Below, piece by piece: positions 12,494 through 23,980 of a stretch of DNA of 64,000 nt; positions within the stretch are counted from its first letter, which is position 1, and every line of letters begins with the position of its first letter. Made by a program: the position numbers and the translations under genes. Below the pieces are notes generated by a model. The model did no database searches. It saw only the letters and a program-made list of their open reading frames with translations, and had not been told where the DNA came from. Location: the NCBI GenBank assembly GCA_964017185.1, contig OZ024880.1, positions 46,203,071 through 46,267,070 on the forward strand. Reading direction: 5' to 3'. The DNA is from Rugalucina vietnamica. Its lineage: Eukaryota > Mollusca > Bivalvia > Lucinida > Lucinidae.

Positions 12494-13650
12494 TAATAAT
12501 AATAATAATAATGACTTTATTTATAGAGGAAACTCAGTTGGAGTGATCCAATCTTCCCTGAGGTCCTCTCTTCAACATAGTACATATGTACATAAAGATA
12601 CAAAACAGCAAAAGAACAAAATATACAAGATCATATAACTACAAAACATTTTGTGTGAAAAACCATTCTAAATACCTTTGCTTGAAGTGTGCAACTGATT
12701 CAGAATGCTTAATATGTTCTGGAATGGAATTCCAAATCTTTGAGCCAGAATAGGAAAGAGTGTTTCTGAACTGCTCTATGTTTGGCTTAGGTATATGCAG
12801 GAGATTATCAGAAGTTGATCTTAATGCTCTTTGGTGTATATCAGCTGTGTGTTGGAATAGTCCTTGTAAGTATTCAGGAGCCAGATTGTTAAAGATTTTG
12901 TACATCATAATTGCTTTCTGATACTGAACTCGCTGTGGGAATTGCATCCATCTTAATTCAGCAAACATTTGTTCTGAAGATGTGTCAATATCTTTGTCAA
13001 GAATGCATCTTGCTGCACGTTTTTGAAATTTTACAATGGACTCCATTTGTTCTACATTCGCATTACCCCATATTGTGCAACAGTAATCTAGGTGGGGCAA
13101 GATGTAGGCATTGTAGAACAATTTTCGAACAGATATAGATAGGTAACATTTTATTCGACTAAGAAGATACAACAGTGTGTTGCATTTTTTAATTGTATTT
13201 TCAATTTGAGTGATCCAAGAAAGAGTGCTGTCGATATTTATGCCCAAAAGTTTTTCATTGTCTGATATTTCAATTGTCTCATTCCCTATTTTCAGTGTAG
13301 GTGGATTTGCCATGATCTGATTTATTTTGTACTTTGTAGACATGAACATTGCTTTGGTTTTGGGAATGTTAACTACCATACCATTACTTTCACACCAGAT
13401 CTTAAAGTTTTCCAAATCAATATTTAAGCTGTTTGTTAGGTTTAAAATGGATGAATCAGTGGATGATAAAGTTGCATCATCAGCAAACAGATCTAAAATA
13501 CAGAACTGTAATGTCAAAGGCAAGTCATTGACATATAGGAGGAACAGTAAGGGACCTAGGACTGAACCTTGTGGAACACCTGCCTTTAGTTCTTTTTCAG
13601 AGCAGAGAGATGATGACACGACATGACAGGCACTGTTGAAAATAGTAGCA
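12494..13650 (-). mobile_element. 5'-truncated LINE (RT C-terminal half, ATT tail)
   Basis: The minus-strand frame 13650-12639 begins within RT motif B (GVPQGSVLGPLLFLLYVNDL), has motif C FADDATL, then LLGINIDSTLSW, ILPHLDYCCTIWG and the C-terminal SYSGSKIWNSIPEHIK, typical of CR1/L2/Jockey-group LINEs. The 3' end at 12494-12512 is an (ATT)n tail. Sequence before about 13640 does not look like RT, so the insertion is 5'-truncated there. The frame is open from the truncation to the stop at 12639, which suggests a fairly recent insertion. It is a different family from the LINE at 2077-9250. Confidence 0.82.
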
Positions 13651-13869
13651 TATATGAAATAAAATGCTTTGTTATGCAGTGGATTTGAATTGACTAACAA
13701 GCACTTTACTTTTCATAAATTGCAAAATGTCATCTAATAGAGAAACAGGCATCCAGGATTATCAATATTGTTGAGGTAAGTTTTTTGCTTAATTATGTGA
13801 CATGAACTTTTTCTGCCTACGGCAAAGATGTTTGAAGTTGTTGATGCAAAGTAATAATAATAATAATAA

Positions 13870-13945
13870 AAATCAAGGAGTGTATTTGCTCAGTGGTTGA
13901 GCCACTGAGTCTGGATTGACAGGTCCTTGGTTCGAGCAAGACAAT
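13870..13945 (+). other. tRNA-like relic
   Basis: TTGCTCAGTGGTTGAGCCAC and CCTTGGTTCGAGCAAGAC have the order and spacing of box A and box B. Stems are incomplete; likely a SINE head rather than a gene. Confidence 0.35.
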
Positions 13946-15041
13946 TAAAGCTCTCTAATGAAGCACTGCTTCGGCATATTCATGGCGAATGAGAAATTAC
14001 CGGAACATTCAAGCAGAAAATCTTTTATTCGAAAGAGTTGCAAAAGGATGGCATGGTCATACTTTTCTTGTGGCTTTTCAGAAAAGACTTCAAAAGTGAG
14101 ATTTTGAAAATTGAAGTTTCTGAAAGTTGGTGTACGATGAGTCAGGCATGTGCAGTTCAAACTTCCCAAAAATGTTCCCGAATAATTCAAGATCGGATTG
14201 AACTGACGCCGACATCAATTTTAAATCTAGTTTACTGGTGATACGCCAAATGCCATTATGTCACCAGGGATTCTCCCAGCGCGTCGGCCATTGTTGTGGA
14301 CTTGACGCACTCGTGAACGCAAGAAACTACGCTAAACTTGATAAATTTGTATAATGGAGAGAAAACAAGACAAGCACTGCGGTTCTGAATTCAGTTTTTA
14401 TTGTTTTATTAAAAAATTAATCACAAAATTCCGTTGACGCGATCAATCGATCGTTTGTTTACATTTTGAGACAAAAAGTAGTCCCAATGACCTCATGAAT
14501 ATCCATTGTGTTCATTGAAAAATGAATGACACGTTGAGGAGGTCATATGATCGTAATTGGCCAATCAAAACGCTTGAAATGGATAATTGTTATGACAGTT
14601 GTAATTATTCAATTTTAATACAACAATTTATATGCGTGTCAGAAGCGACCTAGGTAGGAAAAGCCCAATCAGACAGTTTTCTAACACGCACCTTCAGTAT
14701 AATTTATAAATATTTTCATCATGGTTTCATTTTTAGAACAATTTATTAATTTAAAAAGCTTTTAAAAGCCATTTTTGAAGCATAACGTTTAATGCATATA
14801 TGGATCTTTCTATCAGTTTCCGGTTAACTCACAAAAAATATTTAACTTTTAAAGCTGAATATGCATTTTTCAATGTCAGAGATTTTACTCATATCCTGTT
14901 TCTAAGAATTATTTTAGATGTGTGTATATATTGTGCAAATTGTTAATAATTGTGTTCTATTGTTCTGTTTTAAGTTGCAGAGGATCATATGTTAGATAAG
15001 TAATTTTATTTGCTTAATAAATCATCCTCTTAAAATAAAGA

Positions 15042-15074
<33 letters not shown>

Positions 15075-15215
15075 CATTATTATTATTATTATTATTATAG
15101 CTAACTTGCTGGGAAAGGCCTTGTCAATTTGCCCTTCATGCATATTGTTAAAATCTATATTGTGTTTTGTATTGTTATTTCTATCACTCCTGGCGCCTGG
15201 GCTCGGATTTTAGAT
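13946..15215. other. No gene seen
   Basis: AT-rich, with the (ATT)n tract. I looked here for later peroxidase exons and found none. Confidence 0.45.
15042..15100 (+). repeat. (ATT)n microsatellite
   Basis: ATT units with one ATC variant. May be the tail of a lost LINE copy. Confidence 0.9.
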
Positions 15216-15620
15216 TAAAAAGGTACAAGTAGGCAAAGATCAGGAAAAGGCGCAATCAGAAAAAGATTCCCACTCCAAAAACCGAGGTGGGAAAAAACCA
15301 AACCAACAATCAGGTACTTATACCATGAAACATATCGTAAGCCGAATGAGCAGCTATTTTCCCAATAGGTGGCCACTCAGTTACCTTAACTTAACTAAAA
15401 ATATGAAAACATACATAAGGCGCCAACAGCACAAAAAATTTTCAAACACCAAGCGATAAAACGAAAAGAACCACCACAGAAGTATCGACTTGGAACGATC
15501 AGTAACACAAAGTTACTGGCGGGCTTAAACCGGTTTTACATGGCCATAACCTCACCCTCAGCTTCTGCAGTGGTTCATAACATTTAGTTAGTTATTCGGT
15601 CCTCGTGGTGAACACATTTG
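15216..15620 (-). repeat. Penelope-like 3' UTR copy
   Basis: Minus-strand copy beginning AAAGGTACAAGTAGGC (the element 3' end) and running to GGTCCTCGTGGTGAA. No RT sequence is attached. Confidence 0.68.
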
Positions 15621-15802
15621 GGGGGTTTCTATTCTTTCTTTGAAGTATCACTTAGGTAGAAATGAGCAAAAAAAGGATCTATTGCATGCGATTGTTAGCA
15701 ATGCTTTATTGGTTATAATAAGCATTTTAGGTTGTTGCTGTTGTTGTTGTTGTTGTAAGCTAGGTTACAAGTAGATAACTATACTACCATGACTACGGTA
15801 GT

Positions 15803-16081
15803 CATCAGGAAAACATGTCCGTGAAATAAGTACCCCCTTAAACCCCACTTTTATAAAGAAAAACTGGGGTTTGCAGGGGTATTCCTATTTTTCTTATTTT
15901 TGCTTCAAAACATAGATTGTGGGTACTCGTTAGAACCGCCTTGTCGAGGCGGTTCTAACCAGTACCCACAATCTATGTTTTGAGCAAAAATAAGAAAAAT
16001 ATCAAAAATTTTCAGCTGAAAATTTTCAATTTTTAAAGCTAAAGAAATCTCTGCTTATTGCATGGGCAAGTTTTCGTAATG
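15803..16081 (+). mobile_element. MITE B
   Basis: Complete copy with both termini and the GCCTTGTCGAGGC central hairpin. It lies just beyond exon 6 of the peroxidase gene. Confidence 0.78.
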
Positions 16082-16147
16082 ATCTTATAAAATTCGGTGT
16101 AACTGTTACTTTAACAGGGGCGTTTTAGCATAAATTAACTATTTTAC

Positions 16148-16311
16148 CTGAAGTGAGGCTATGACCCAGTGCCTCGTTTTGGCGAATGTATGATCCACCC
16201 CCTCACTGCCCTCCTGCATAAACTTGTCAGCAAGGAAGTTATGCCATCTAAAGAACAGCACACTGAACGACAGTATACCTGGGTGCTCCTGGGAGTGTTT
16301 GTCACCAAGTT
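16148..16311 (-). CDS. Peroxidase exon 6 (FFRWHN block)
   Basis: 164 bases, phase 1 in and 0 out, acceptor ATTTCAG and donor GTAAAA. It encodes KLGDKHSQEHPGILSFSVLF, then FRWHNFLADKFM and ending RHWVIASLQ. DUOX has LGNxRxNExPxLLxFGVxWFRWHNxLA followed by ARxWVIASxQ. The exon lies beyond MITE C at 16377-16610. No longer open frame covers it; it is recognised from homology and splice phase. Confidence 0.85.
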
Positions 16312-19300
16312 CTGAAATTCAATAGAAGGAATGGCTTCAGTCTAGAGTCTGGTATATTGTTGCTTAAAGCATTAATGAGCCACCTCGTGGGAAAACCAAC
16401 AATGTGGTTTCCGAACAGGTTCGACACAAACCGACCTGTACAGCTACACAAGCAAGCTAGAAGCTTGAAATTTTGGAGTTAAGTCGAGGAGGAATTGTAC
16501 TATCCGAGTAGCGAAAACAAAGGCGCTGATCAGCTTCGCGGTTACCGCGAAGCTGATCTGCGCCTTTGTTTTCGCCTATGCAGATTGTTGGTTTTCCCAT
16601 GGGGCGGCTCAAATAGCTAATTGAAATGATACTGAATAAGCACCGATACAAAACAATGACTAGACTATGTCGGCTCCCAAATGTTTCCCCGTACATCATC
16701 CATATGGCGGATTATACTTTCCTTTTGGTCCTTTCAGATCAGCGAGGATATTCTGAGAAATCAGAAAATTATCATCGGTTTAGACTCATTTTCTAACCAG
16801 TATTAAATATGTTTTGAATAATACTAGTCTTTTTATCGACTAATCCGTTGAAAGTTGCAATATAAAAGTAATTCACTCAAGGATGCCAAATCTAAACTTT
16901 AGTAACCTTAAGCCGCGGTATGACCCACCCTTTTTCTCATTATATGCTGACTGCTCTTCAAAAATCTAAGTTTTAATTATTATGTGAGAGTTTTATTTTA
17001 TTAAAATTAGACATGGCATACAATTTTAAAATGGGCTGTTTAAGTTTGACAAAACACTGCATATGCAGCCTATGAAAAATATTTCACTGTGTTTCCTAAA
17101 GATACTGCGATACAAATTCAAATAAACTAATCTCTTACTCCAAAATCCATTATGGTTATGAAATCGGTGTTCATATGGGTCAGGGTTGTCACTGAATGCG
17201 AGACCAATCTTGTTGTATTCTGGATACTTAGACCAAGCGTCCCCTGTCGCTAGTCGAGGTGAGTTAGGCGCTTGGAGATAAAGGGCTCGCATGAGGCTGT
17301 TACCATACACAAAACTACCATCGATATAACTTGTTGCTTTGTTAACCTATTCAAAGAAAAACACAAAACATAAATTATAACCTCGGACTAAGTTACAATT
17401 GTTCCGGCTTCTCAGTGAACAGATCAGCTACCCCACCAGCCTTTTCAGAGGCAGGTTTCCGGTGTTTAGCTTACTGTTCCTTAAAACAGGCTGCTAGCTT
17501 TTCAGTGATTCCAGAAAGGAATATTCCCTGACTCTTCATGCAAAGCATATAACATATACTTACTAGTTCGGGGTATAAGTGTACATGAAACTGTAGGAAA
17601 TTGAAAAACAACAGACCTGTCGTCTTGGCATGTTTGGGGATTGTCCACTGTTTTTGTCATAAGCAATTCTTTCATAAGGCAAGTGTTGTTTCCCTGTACA
17701 TGCTGTATCGAAGTCGGGATCACACTTCGGGACCGGTATCTTCACCAACTCCACCGGGCATGTGACATCATCTGTATCTATGAGCTCCAACGCCACGGCT
17801 TGACCTAATATTAAATGTAACAGGTGGGTATATCAATCAATGTATACATTTTTGCTTCGAAGTTGACATTTTCAATATGCCCGTGTTCATACAGTAATGA
17901 GATTAAATCAGTACTATCAACTTGCATATACACACGTAAATTATTTGACTTCGGCAACTATCAGAGGTCGCTATGTCTCCAGCACACACTGTCTATGCGC
18001 TCTGCGCTTCAGATATTCGTGTTGTTTATTTTACATTAATACCCTATCATGTATTTAGCTGCGCGGCAGTCTTGAAAATCAAACATCAATCTGAGATGCC
18101 TACTGGGCTACAATAGAGCCGCCTCATTGGAAAACCAACAATCTGCCTAGGCGAAAACAAAGGCGCAGATCAGCTTCGCAGTAACTGCGAAGCTGATCAG
18201 CGCCTTTGTTTTTCGCTACTGGGATAGTACAGTTCCTCTTCTACTTAAATCCGAAATTTCAAGATTCTATCTCTTTTCTGTGACTGTACAGGTCGGTTTA
18301 GGTCGGACCTGGTCGGAAACCACATTGTTGGTTTTCCCACGAGGCGGCTCAATTATAAGTTGCTGACGGTGTGGTCTACAAGGAAAACTTACCAAAGAAA
18401 GCAAACATTGCCGTCAGATTGTTGTAGGATGGCGGTAGGGTTTCATTGTCCGGAGTGGCGAACAGCACCACACTGATTGTCCTGGGACTGGGGCGTGCCC
18501 TGCCCGCCAATTTGTAGGTGAAGTCTGAGTAATCAGTCGTGACATTTTGCATCAACGCTTTTCCTGAAAAACGAAAAACAAATGTTTATTTTCTTTTTTT
18601 TCTTTAGACTTACGAGTATACAATGTTTTTTTTTTTGTTTGTTGTTGTTGTTGTTGTTTTTAATTGTATTGCAACATACTGCTATACTTGGAAGACTCAG
18701 CTACATTTCAGTCGAAACACTTTAATATTGGTGCTATAATAAATGTGTATCGGAAAGTTTAACAAACAGGAACTTGATAGTTTCGGACTGAACCTTGTCT
18801 GAGGTACATATTTATCGAACTTCGAAGACTATATAATACATGTATAGTCAATACAGATCTTGTCCACTTGTCAATTTTCACCTCAAGAAACGAGCCGCCT
18901 CGAAAACAATGTGGTTTCCGAACAGGTCCGACACAAACCGGGCTGTACAAGCACAGAATATGGCTAGAGACTGGACATTTTGGATTTAGAAAGTAGAGGA
19001 AATGTACTATCCGTGTAGCGAAAACAAAGGCGCTGATCAGCTTCGCGGTTACCGCGAAGCTCATCTGCGCCTTTGTTTTCGCATATGCAGATTGTTGGTT
19101 TTCTCATGAGGCGGCTCAAACAATATTTTGGACAGACTTGATCGTTGACAGTTGACAAGTGCGAACACAGGTAATGTCGAACACAGATAATGTCTAATAT
19201 ACTAACAACAAAGCAGTCAAATTCAGAATATAATAGAAACAAAACTATGTACGTTGCATACCATGCTCTAAGTTATTACATGTAACTTACCTGCGCTACC

Positions 19301-21128
19301 GAGGTTGGGTGCTACAAGGTTGTTATAGTAACCATCGAATCTCTGGTCAGTGTACCCGGCAACTGAAAACATATTATTATATACTTGGGCTGCATTTTGT
19401 AGTAAGAATCGAAGGTTCAAAAACTGATGCAATAAACCCAGACACCAGGCTGGAAATACAGGACAACACAAGATGTATTTTTATATGACTACTAAGGTGC
19501 ATAATGTATGTAAGGGTCTTTTCTTATTTTTACAGTGGGTATTTGGGTATTCAATTCTTTTGTTGCTAAAGTGAATGCGCATAAGCTCCTTGCCGTACAT
19601 CTATTTCTCGAAAACAAAAGGAATGGAGGCCTTAAACATACAGTGAGCGCACATTTTTTCAATCTCTGTCATTTATGGTCGTATATCATTACCATTATCA
19701 TTAAATGCGTAAAAGTAAATGGCAGCAGCCACCAGAAATGTTTTGCCAAACCAGAAATTGGCAAAACGACCTTGTAATTTTATTTTGAATCACTTTTTAA
19801 AATATGATTAACTGGACCCTGATGCTTACTTATTGTGTTGTTTAATCAGAAATAGAGACGGACTTTTGCACAATTCTTGGTCAAAGGGGAAATATCCTAT
19901 TTTCAAACTCCCACGGGACTTTGTTTCTCCCATGATTCTCCCATGGGACTTTGTTACAACTCCCATGGGAGAAAATCCCTGAAGTAAAAATGTTTAGGAA
20001 GTTTTCTCCAGTCGGAGTAAAGTGGAACACTGGTATTCATCTACAAAATAGCTGCTTTAAAATATGAATATTTTAGATTAATTAATATTCATAAATAAAT
20101 GCATTCATACATGTGATTCATTGTATATTGTAAAGTGTTTAACTGGTGACTTGTTAATAGCATTTGAACAATGTGTGTCATAACGACAGGCAAGCGAACG
20201 CATGCCCGTGTAAAGCGATACTGTTGCTCAAATTTTCAATGGACAACCGTCATTTGCAATGCAAAAGAGACACCGTCCCATGGTTTATTAAACATTGTTG
20301 ATATCATAGTTTGAGGTCGAGTTTAGTATGCGAGTACCCGTAAGAATCTCATTAACCGAGAACTCGTATTTCTATAGCAGAATAAAAAGGTATATCCATG
20401 CACAAACCAATAACTGTATACAGTCCCATTGGCAATTTTTATATCAACGATAACGAAACAAAAACGATACGAAAGAAAAACAAATCGAAAACCAAACGAA
20501 TACCAAAGCCTACACTAATGTTTTGTACGCGTATTGCATTACGAAAACTTGCCCATGTAATATACAGAGATTCTTTGAGCTTTAAAAATTGAACATTTTC
20601 ATCTGAAAAATTTTGATAATTCTCTTATTTTTGCTCAAAACATAGATTGTGGGTACACGTTAGAACCGCCTCGGCGAGGCGGTTCTAACGAGTACCCACA
20701 ATCTATGTTTTAGAGCAAAAATAAGAAAAAAGGTATACCCCTGCATACCCCAGTTTTTCTATACAAAAGTGGGGTTTAAGGGGGTATTCATTGCACGGAC
20801 ATGTTTTCCTGATGGTTACATATCCTTTGCACCAGCCTTTTCAACAGCGGTCGTTTATTAGTGGGACTTCAGTGGATCTTATAATGATTCCATAGCGCCT
20901 ATGGTTAACTGAAGACACAAAGTACCATTCACATGTCTCAACCCACTTCATCTTTATCGAGCTAGTTATACGATTAGATAAAACAGAAGTCTGCTTGCAG
21001 GAAACACACCTTAATCGCCGCATGTTACCGATCGGTGGCAAGATGTCTCAAAAATTAAAATTTACAATATAATGTATCTTACCTGTGATAAAGCTGAAAA
21101 CAACACACAGCAACACAAGTCGAATCAT
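16148..21128 (-). CDS. Dual-oxidase-type animal haem peroxidase, N-terminal part, six exons
   Basis: Six exons join in phase on the minus strand: 21083-21128, 19291-19362, 18393-18563, 17617-17804, 17139-17346 and 16148-16311, each with GT donor and AG acceptor. Together they read about 283 residues. The product starts with a short hydrophobic signal peptide (MIRLVLLCVVFSF) and then follows the order of DUOX peroxidase-homology domains: RFDGYYNNL with GSAG, CPVELVKIPVP with CDPDFD and GQSPNMPRRQ, then YIDGSFVYG, then FFRWHNFLA and RHWVIASLQ. In the DUOX family this extracellular domain works with an NADPH-oxidase module in making or using H2O2. Spacing matches the family, but the segment after YIDGSFVYG is short and diverged. 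I found no later peroxidase exons, EF hands or NADPH-oxidase part to the left of 16148; they may lie outside the window or be lost. A stand-alone DUOX-like peroxidase is the main alternative. Confidence 0.8.
16377..16610 (-). mobile_element. MITE C in peroxidase intron 5
   Basis: 234-bp element ending GAGCC...GGCTC with a strong central hairpin (CAGCTTCGCGGTTACCGCGA). It lies between exons 5 and 6. Confidence 0.78.
16650..16960 (+). repeat. 365-bp repeat family, single unit
   Basis: Shares CCCCGTACATCATCCATA and TTCCTTTTGGTCCTTT with the tandem units; lies in peroxidase intron 5 next to MITE C. Confidence 0.6.
17139..17346 (-). CDS. Peroxidase exon 5 (YIDGSFVYG block)
   Basis: 208 bases, phase 0 in and 1 out. 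It encodes VNKATSYIDGSFVYGNSLMR, equivalent to the DUOX block INQVTxWLDGSxIYG, then RLATGDAWSKYPEYNKIG and a region ending HNHNGFW that I cannot align well to the family. Donor is A|GTAAGA. Confidence 0.85.
17617..17804 (-). CDS. Peroxidase exon 4 (CPxE / CDPDFD block)
   Basis: 188 bases, phase 1 in and 0 out. It encodes CPVELVKIPVPKCDPDFD, then TGKQHLPYERIAYD and GQSPNMPRRQ. This is the clearest match to DUOX, whose equivalent is CPxEYxNIxIPxxDPxFD, then GTG, LPFxRSRWDP, TGxSPNNPREQ. Splice sites are ATTAG at the acceptor and CAG|GTCTGT at the donor. Confidence 0.87.
18116..18350 (+). mobile_element. MITE C in peroxidase intron 3
   Basis: Same family in the other orientation, between exons 3 and 4. 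Its centre is CTTCGCAGTAACTGCGAAG. Confidence 0.78.
18393..18563 (-). CDS. Peroxidase exon 3
   Basis: 171 bases, phase 1/1, acceptor TTTTTCAG and donor GTAAGT. It encodes YSDFTYKLAGRARPSPRTIS, then VVLFATPD, LPPSYNNLT and AMFAFFG. The order matches the DUOX stretch with YxDGVY, NPRxLSN and the VFFG block. Confidence 0.82.
18892..19117 (-). mobile_element. MITE C in peroxidase intron 2
   Basis: Lies between exons 2 and 3 and is flanked by AAAC on both sides. Complete apart from a small loss at the left end. Confidence 0.77.
19291..19362 (-). CDS. Peroxidase exon 2 (RFDGYYNNL motif)
   Basis: 72 bases, phase 1 in and phase 1 out, bounded by TTTTCAG and GTAAGT. It encodes AGYTDQRFDGYYNNLVAPN followed by LGSAG, the opening block of DUOX peroxidase-homology domains (family form RxDGWYNNLAHPxWGSAG). 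Confidence 0.85.
20537..20814 (-). mobile_element. MITE B in peroxidase intron 1
   Basis: Complete copy in reverse orientation, with GAACCGCCTCGGCGAGGCGG at the centre. It lies between exons 1 and 2 of the DUOX-like gene. Confidence 0.78.
21083..21128 (-). CDS. Peroxidase exon 1 (start codon and signal peptide)
   Basis: ATG at 21128, then IRLVLLCVVFSFIT, a typical short secretion signal. The donor at 21082 reads G|GTAAGA and the exon ends in phase 1. The start is chosen because the hydrophobic segment begins directly at this Met and the phase joins exon 2 cleanly. An AG at about 21190 upstream could end a 5' UTR intron, but that is a guess. Confidence 0.75.
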
Positions 21129-21684
21129 TTTCCAAGTTTATTTTGTATTCGCTAACTTTCTCACATCCTTGTCACTGTACAACTATACATCTGTAAAACA
21201 ATATAATGTTAATTAGTATCAAAAATTAGAGACAAGTCGCAGCAAAATACACCTAGGCACATGATGCATCTTAAATTTAGATCCGGTAACCAGAATCCAT
21301 TGCCCATAAACCAAACATTCATCGTAAGATAACACCTGGCCGTACACCTTAAAGCATATACGTACATTTTGACAATGGGATGAACCAAGTCTTCGTTGGA
21401 AGCACGTGTCATGATGTTCGTTTTTGGCATGTACACGTTTTGTTAGAATTAACGTCAAACTTGTACGTTGTATTGCTTGTGTAATAAGCTGCGTCATGAT
21501 AAAACATACTCTCTGGGTTCCGACGAGGTAACATTCAAACCAGGTTGCACATCCAAAGCTAAACATTTCAGATTTAGGAAACTGATAGTATTTTATGAAA
21601 AGAGCATTAAGTTGTTGATCATACTTTTGATGACTCTTTGTCGCGTTTTAAAGAAAGAATAATCGGCCACTTCTTATCGCAAAT

Positions 21685-21685
21685 T

Positions 21686-21716
<31 letters not shown>

Positions 21717-21718
21717 TT
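21685..21718 (+). repeat. (TTTA)n microsatellite
   Basis: About eight TTTA units; a similar tract is at 11107-11129. Confidence 0.9.
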
Positions 21719-22554
21719 GCCCGATTGCTAAGTGCAATTTTGTTTTATCCCGTCGAAGATACGTTTATTTCTGATTAAATTCAGCCTTTCCCTTCTTGTA
21801 TTTTATGGGCTGTTTCTTCTTATTGCTATAATTGCGACCTCTTGGTGGGGTAGCCCCTTTTTGCTTCAACGGTTGCGACACGTATCACTTAATTCGATTT
21901 CATGACTTGTGTATGAATTATGTGCATTTGGGGTTTCCATAATCCTTCACGGTCGAACACAACGAAGGACGTGAGTTAAAGCATGCATTGTATTGTTTAT
22001 TAAAACAAATAGTTATGATTTGTTTCTTTTCTCGCTACAATTGTGTTTGTGTGATCGATCATCGTGCATATCCTATAAAGTAACAAATAGAAATAAAAGA
22101 AATAATATACTGTTCATGGAAGTAAAACAGGGCATTCCCAAAATCAAAATGCTTGTTGGTGAATCATTTTGCAATTCACTAAGTAACGAAAATCTGTGGT
22201 TTCTATGACACAGCGGTATGTAGGGAAATTATCATATATAGAGATCCTTTTTATTCCAAGAGACAAAGAAAATACAATGGAAATCGGACTATTCGACACC
22301 ACAACGAATTCGGACCTAAACAAACCGGCCCTTAGTTAAGTCGACACCAGTGTCAAATCGGCACCACTTTAGAAAACAAAAACATAGTCATTTCGGCCTC
22401 TAGATACTTCGGCACCTATTTGTTTCAGCATTGTTAATTTCAAACATCAGTTTCGTCGAGATTTAGTGTCAGTAAATTGTGCTTCATGTTGGCATACATT
22501 GTCAATTTAACGCATTTCGGTCATTGTAGAAACGGCTAAAAATATGCATTTTTA

Positions 22555-23116
22555 CTGCAGCTGGTGGAGTGCCGTGTGGTGGCCCTAAACGTCTCCCTGT
22601 ACATTATCCATAGTGCAGATTATATTTTCCTTTTGGTCCTTTGAGATCGGCGAGGGTATCATGAGATATCAGAAGTTCATTATCGGTTTAGATTCATTTT
22701 CTAACCAACGTTTTTGACTCTGTTTGGATAAAACTAGTCTTTGTATCGACTATCATGTTGACAGTTGCAAAGTTACAGTATTTCTCTGTGGCTCCATTTT
22801 GCAAAATCTAAAGGGTCACTGAAGAGGCTTAAGTAGCCGAAACCGCGGTATGGCCCATCACCTTCCTCATTAATATGTTCACTGCTTTTAAAAGCCCTCT
22901 GTCACTTTTATTTGCTTTTACTGCAGCTGGTGTTGTGCCGTGTGGCGGCCGTACAAAGTCTCCCCGTACATCATTTAGAGTGCAGATTATATTTTCCTTT
23001 TGGTCCTTTGAGATCAGCGAGGGTATTCTGAGATATAAGAAATTCATTATCGGTTTAGATTCATTTTCTAACCAACGTTATATATATTTGACTCTGTTTG
23101 GATAATACTAGTCTTT
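22555..23116 (+). repeat. 365-bp tandem repeat family, two units
   Basis: Units start TTTTACTGCAGCTGGTG at 22552 and 22917, about 365 bases apart. They share TTTTCCTTTTGGTCCTTTGA and GGTTTAGATTCATTTTCTAA. Relatives occur at 16650-16960, 26275-26400 (minus) and 28848-29250. Confidence 0.65.
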
Positions 23117-23256
23117 TAAGGCGGTTCTAACGAGAACCCTAAATCTATGTTTTGGAACAAAAATAAGAAAAATAGGTATACCCCTGCATACCCCAGTTTT
23201 GATGTATAAAATTGCAGTTCAAGGGGTATACATTACACGGACATGTTTTCGTGATG
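23117..23256 (-). mobile_element. MITE B, half copy
   Basis: Only the half after the central hairpin remains, from AAGGCGGTTCTAACGAG to the CATGTTTTCGTGATG terminus. It abuts a tandem repeat unit at its left. Confidence 0.68.
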
Positions 23257-23980
23257 TTAAGCGGTTGTGGGTGTATCACCAACTTCCGATTTCATGACTT
23301 GCTTGTTTAGTAGAATGATGTGCAATAGGGGTTTCCATAACCCTTCACGGTCGAATACAACACGGGACGTGAGTTTAGGCATGGACCATATTGTTTGTTG
23401 TGATTTGTTTCTTTATCCTACATTTTTTGCATGATCAATCATAAAAGAGCAGTCACAATCAAAAATAAAACATGATAAATTGTTTTTGGAAGTAAAACAG
23501 GTTATTCCGACAAATGATGAAAAATAAAATGATCTGTTGATTTTTTTTTTTTCTTTTTTCTTTTTTTTTTTTTTTTGCAATTCACAAAGTAACAAAAATC
23601 CGGGCTTCCCTTGACAGACATGACTCAGCGGTATGAAGGGGAATTATAATATAGAGATCCTTTTTATTCCACGATAGAAAGAAAATACAGTGACTGATAC
23701 ATATTGTTTGTCCTCCTGAACGGAAACGGACAGTATAACCTGTGAGCTCACATGCGGTATACCGACGGCTTAGCTTATTCCATAAGATCATTTCAATCCA
23801 TATGTGTTGTATGTACGTTTTAACATCAATCGTTTGCGCTTATAGTTTTAAATACGTCTAATTCTTTTGGAGTGTTTGAAACTAGTTGATCGGCACGTAG
23901 ACGTTTGGGTTTAACCCTCATGTCGCAACATGTATTTGTAACCCGGATTCGCATTTGATTAATGACAGGTCCCATATGCT

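Larger units (their letters stand above)
21840..23980. repeat. Tandem segmental duplication of about 0.7 kb
   Basis: 21840-22260 and 23262-23690 share GGGGTTTCCATAA, CTTCACGGTCGAA, TGATTTGTTTCTTT and GAGATCCTTTTTATTCCA. They are separated by the 365-bp repeats and a MITE B half. No gene is seen in either copy. Confidence 0.6.

Noticed and set aside
13945-14241. Frames proposed as further peroxidase exons
   Set aside because: No match to the next peroxidase block and no splice phase that fits.
16457-16699. 80-codon frame and its relatives at 18964 and 33143
   Set aside because: Similar peptides arise because all three lie in MITE C copies, not from protein conservation.
21209-21566. Minus-strand frames of 75 and 115 codons
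   Set aside because: Unrecognised, overlapping, no splice context fitting the peroxidase gene, and probably upstream of its start.
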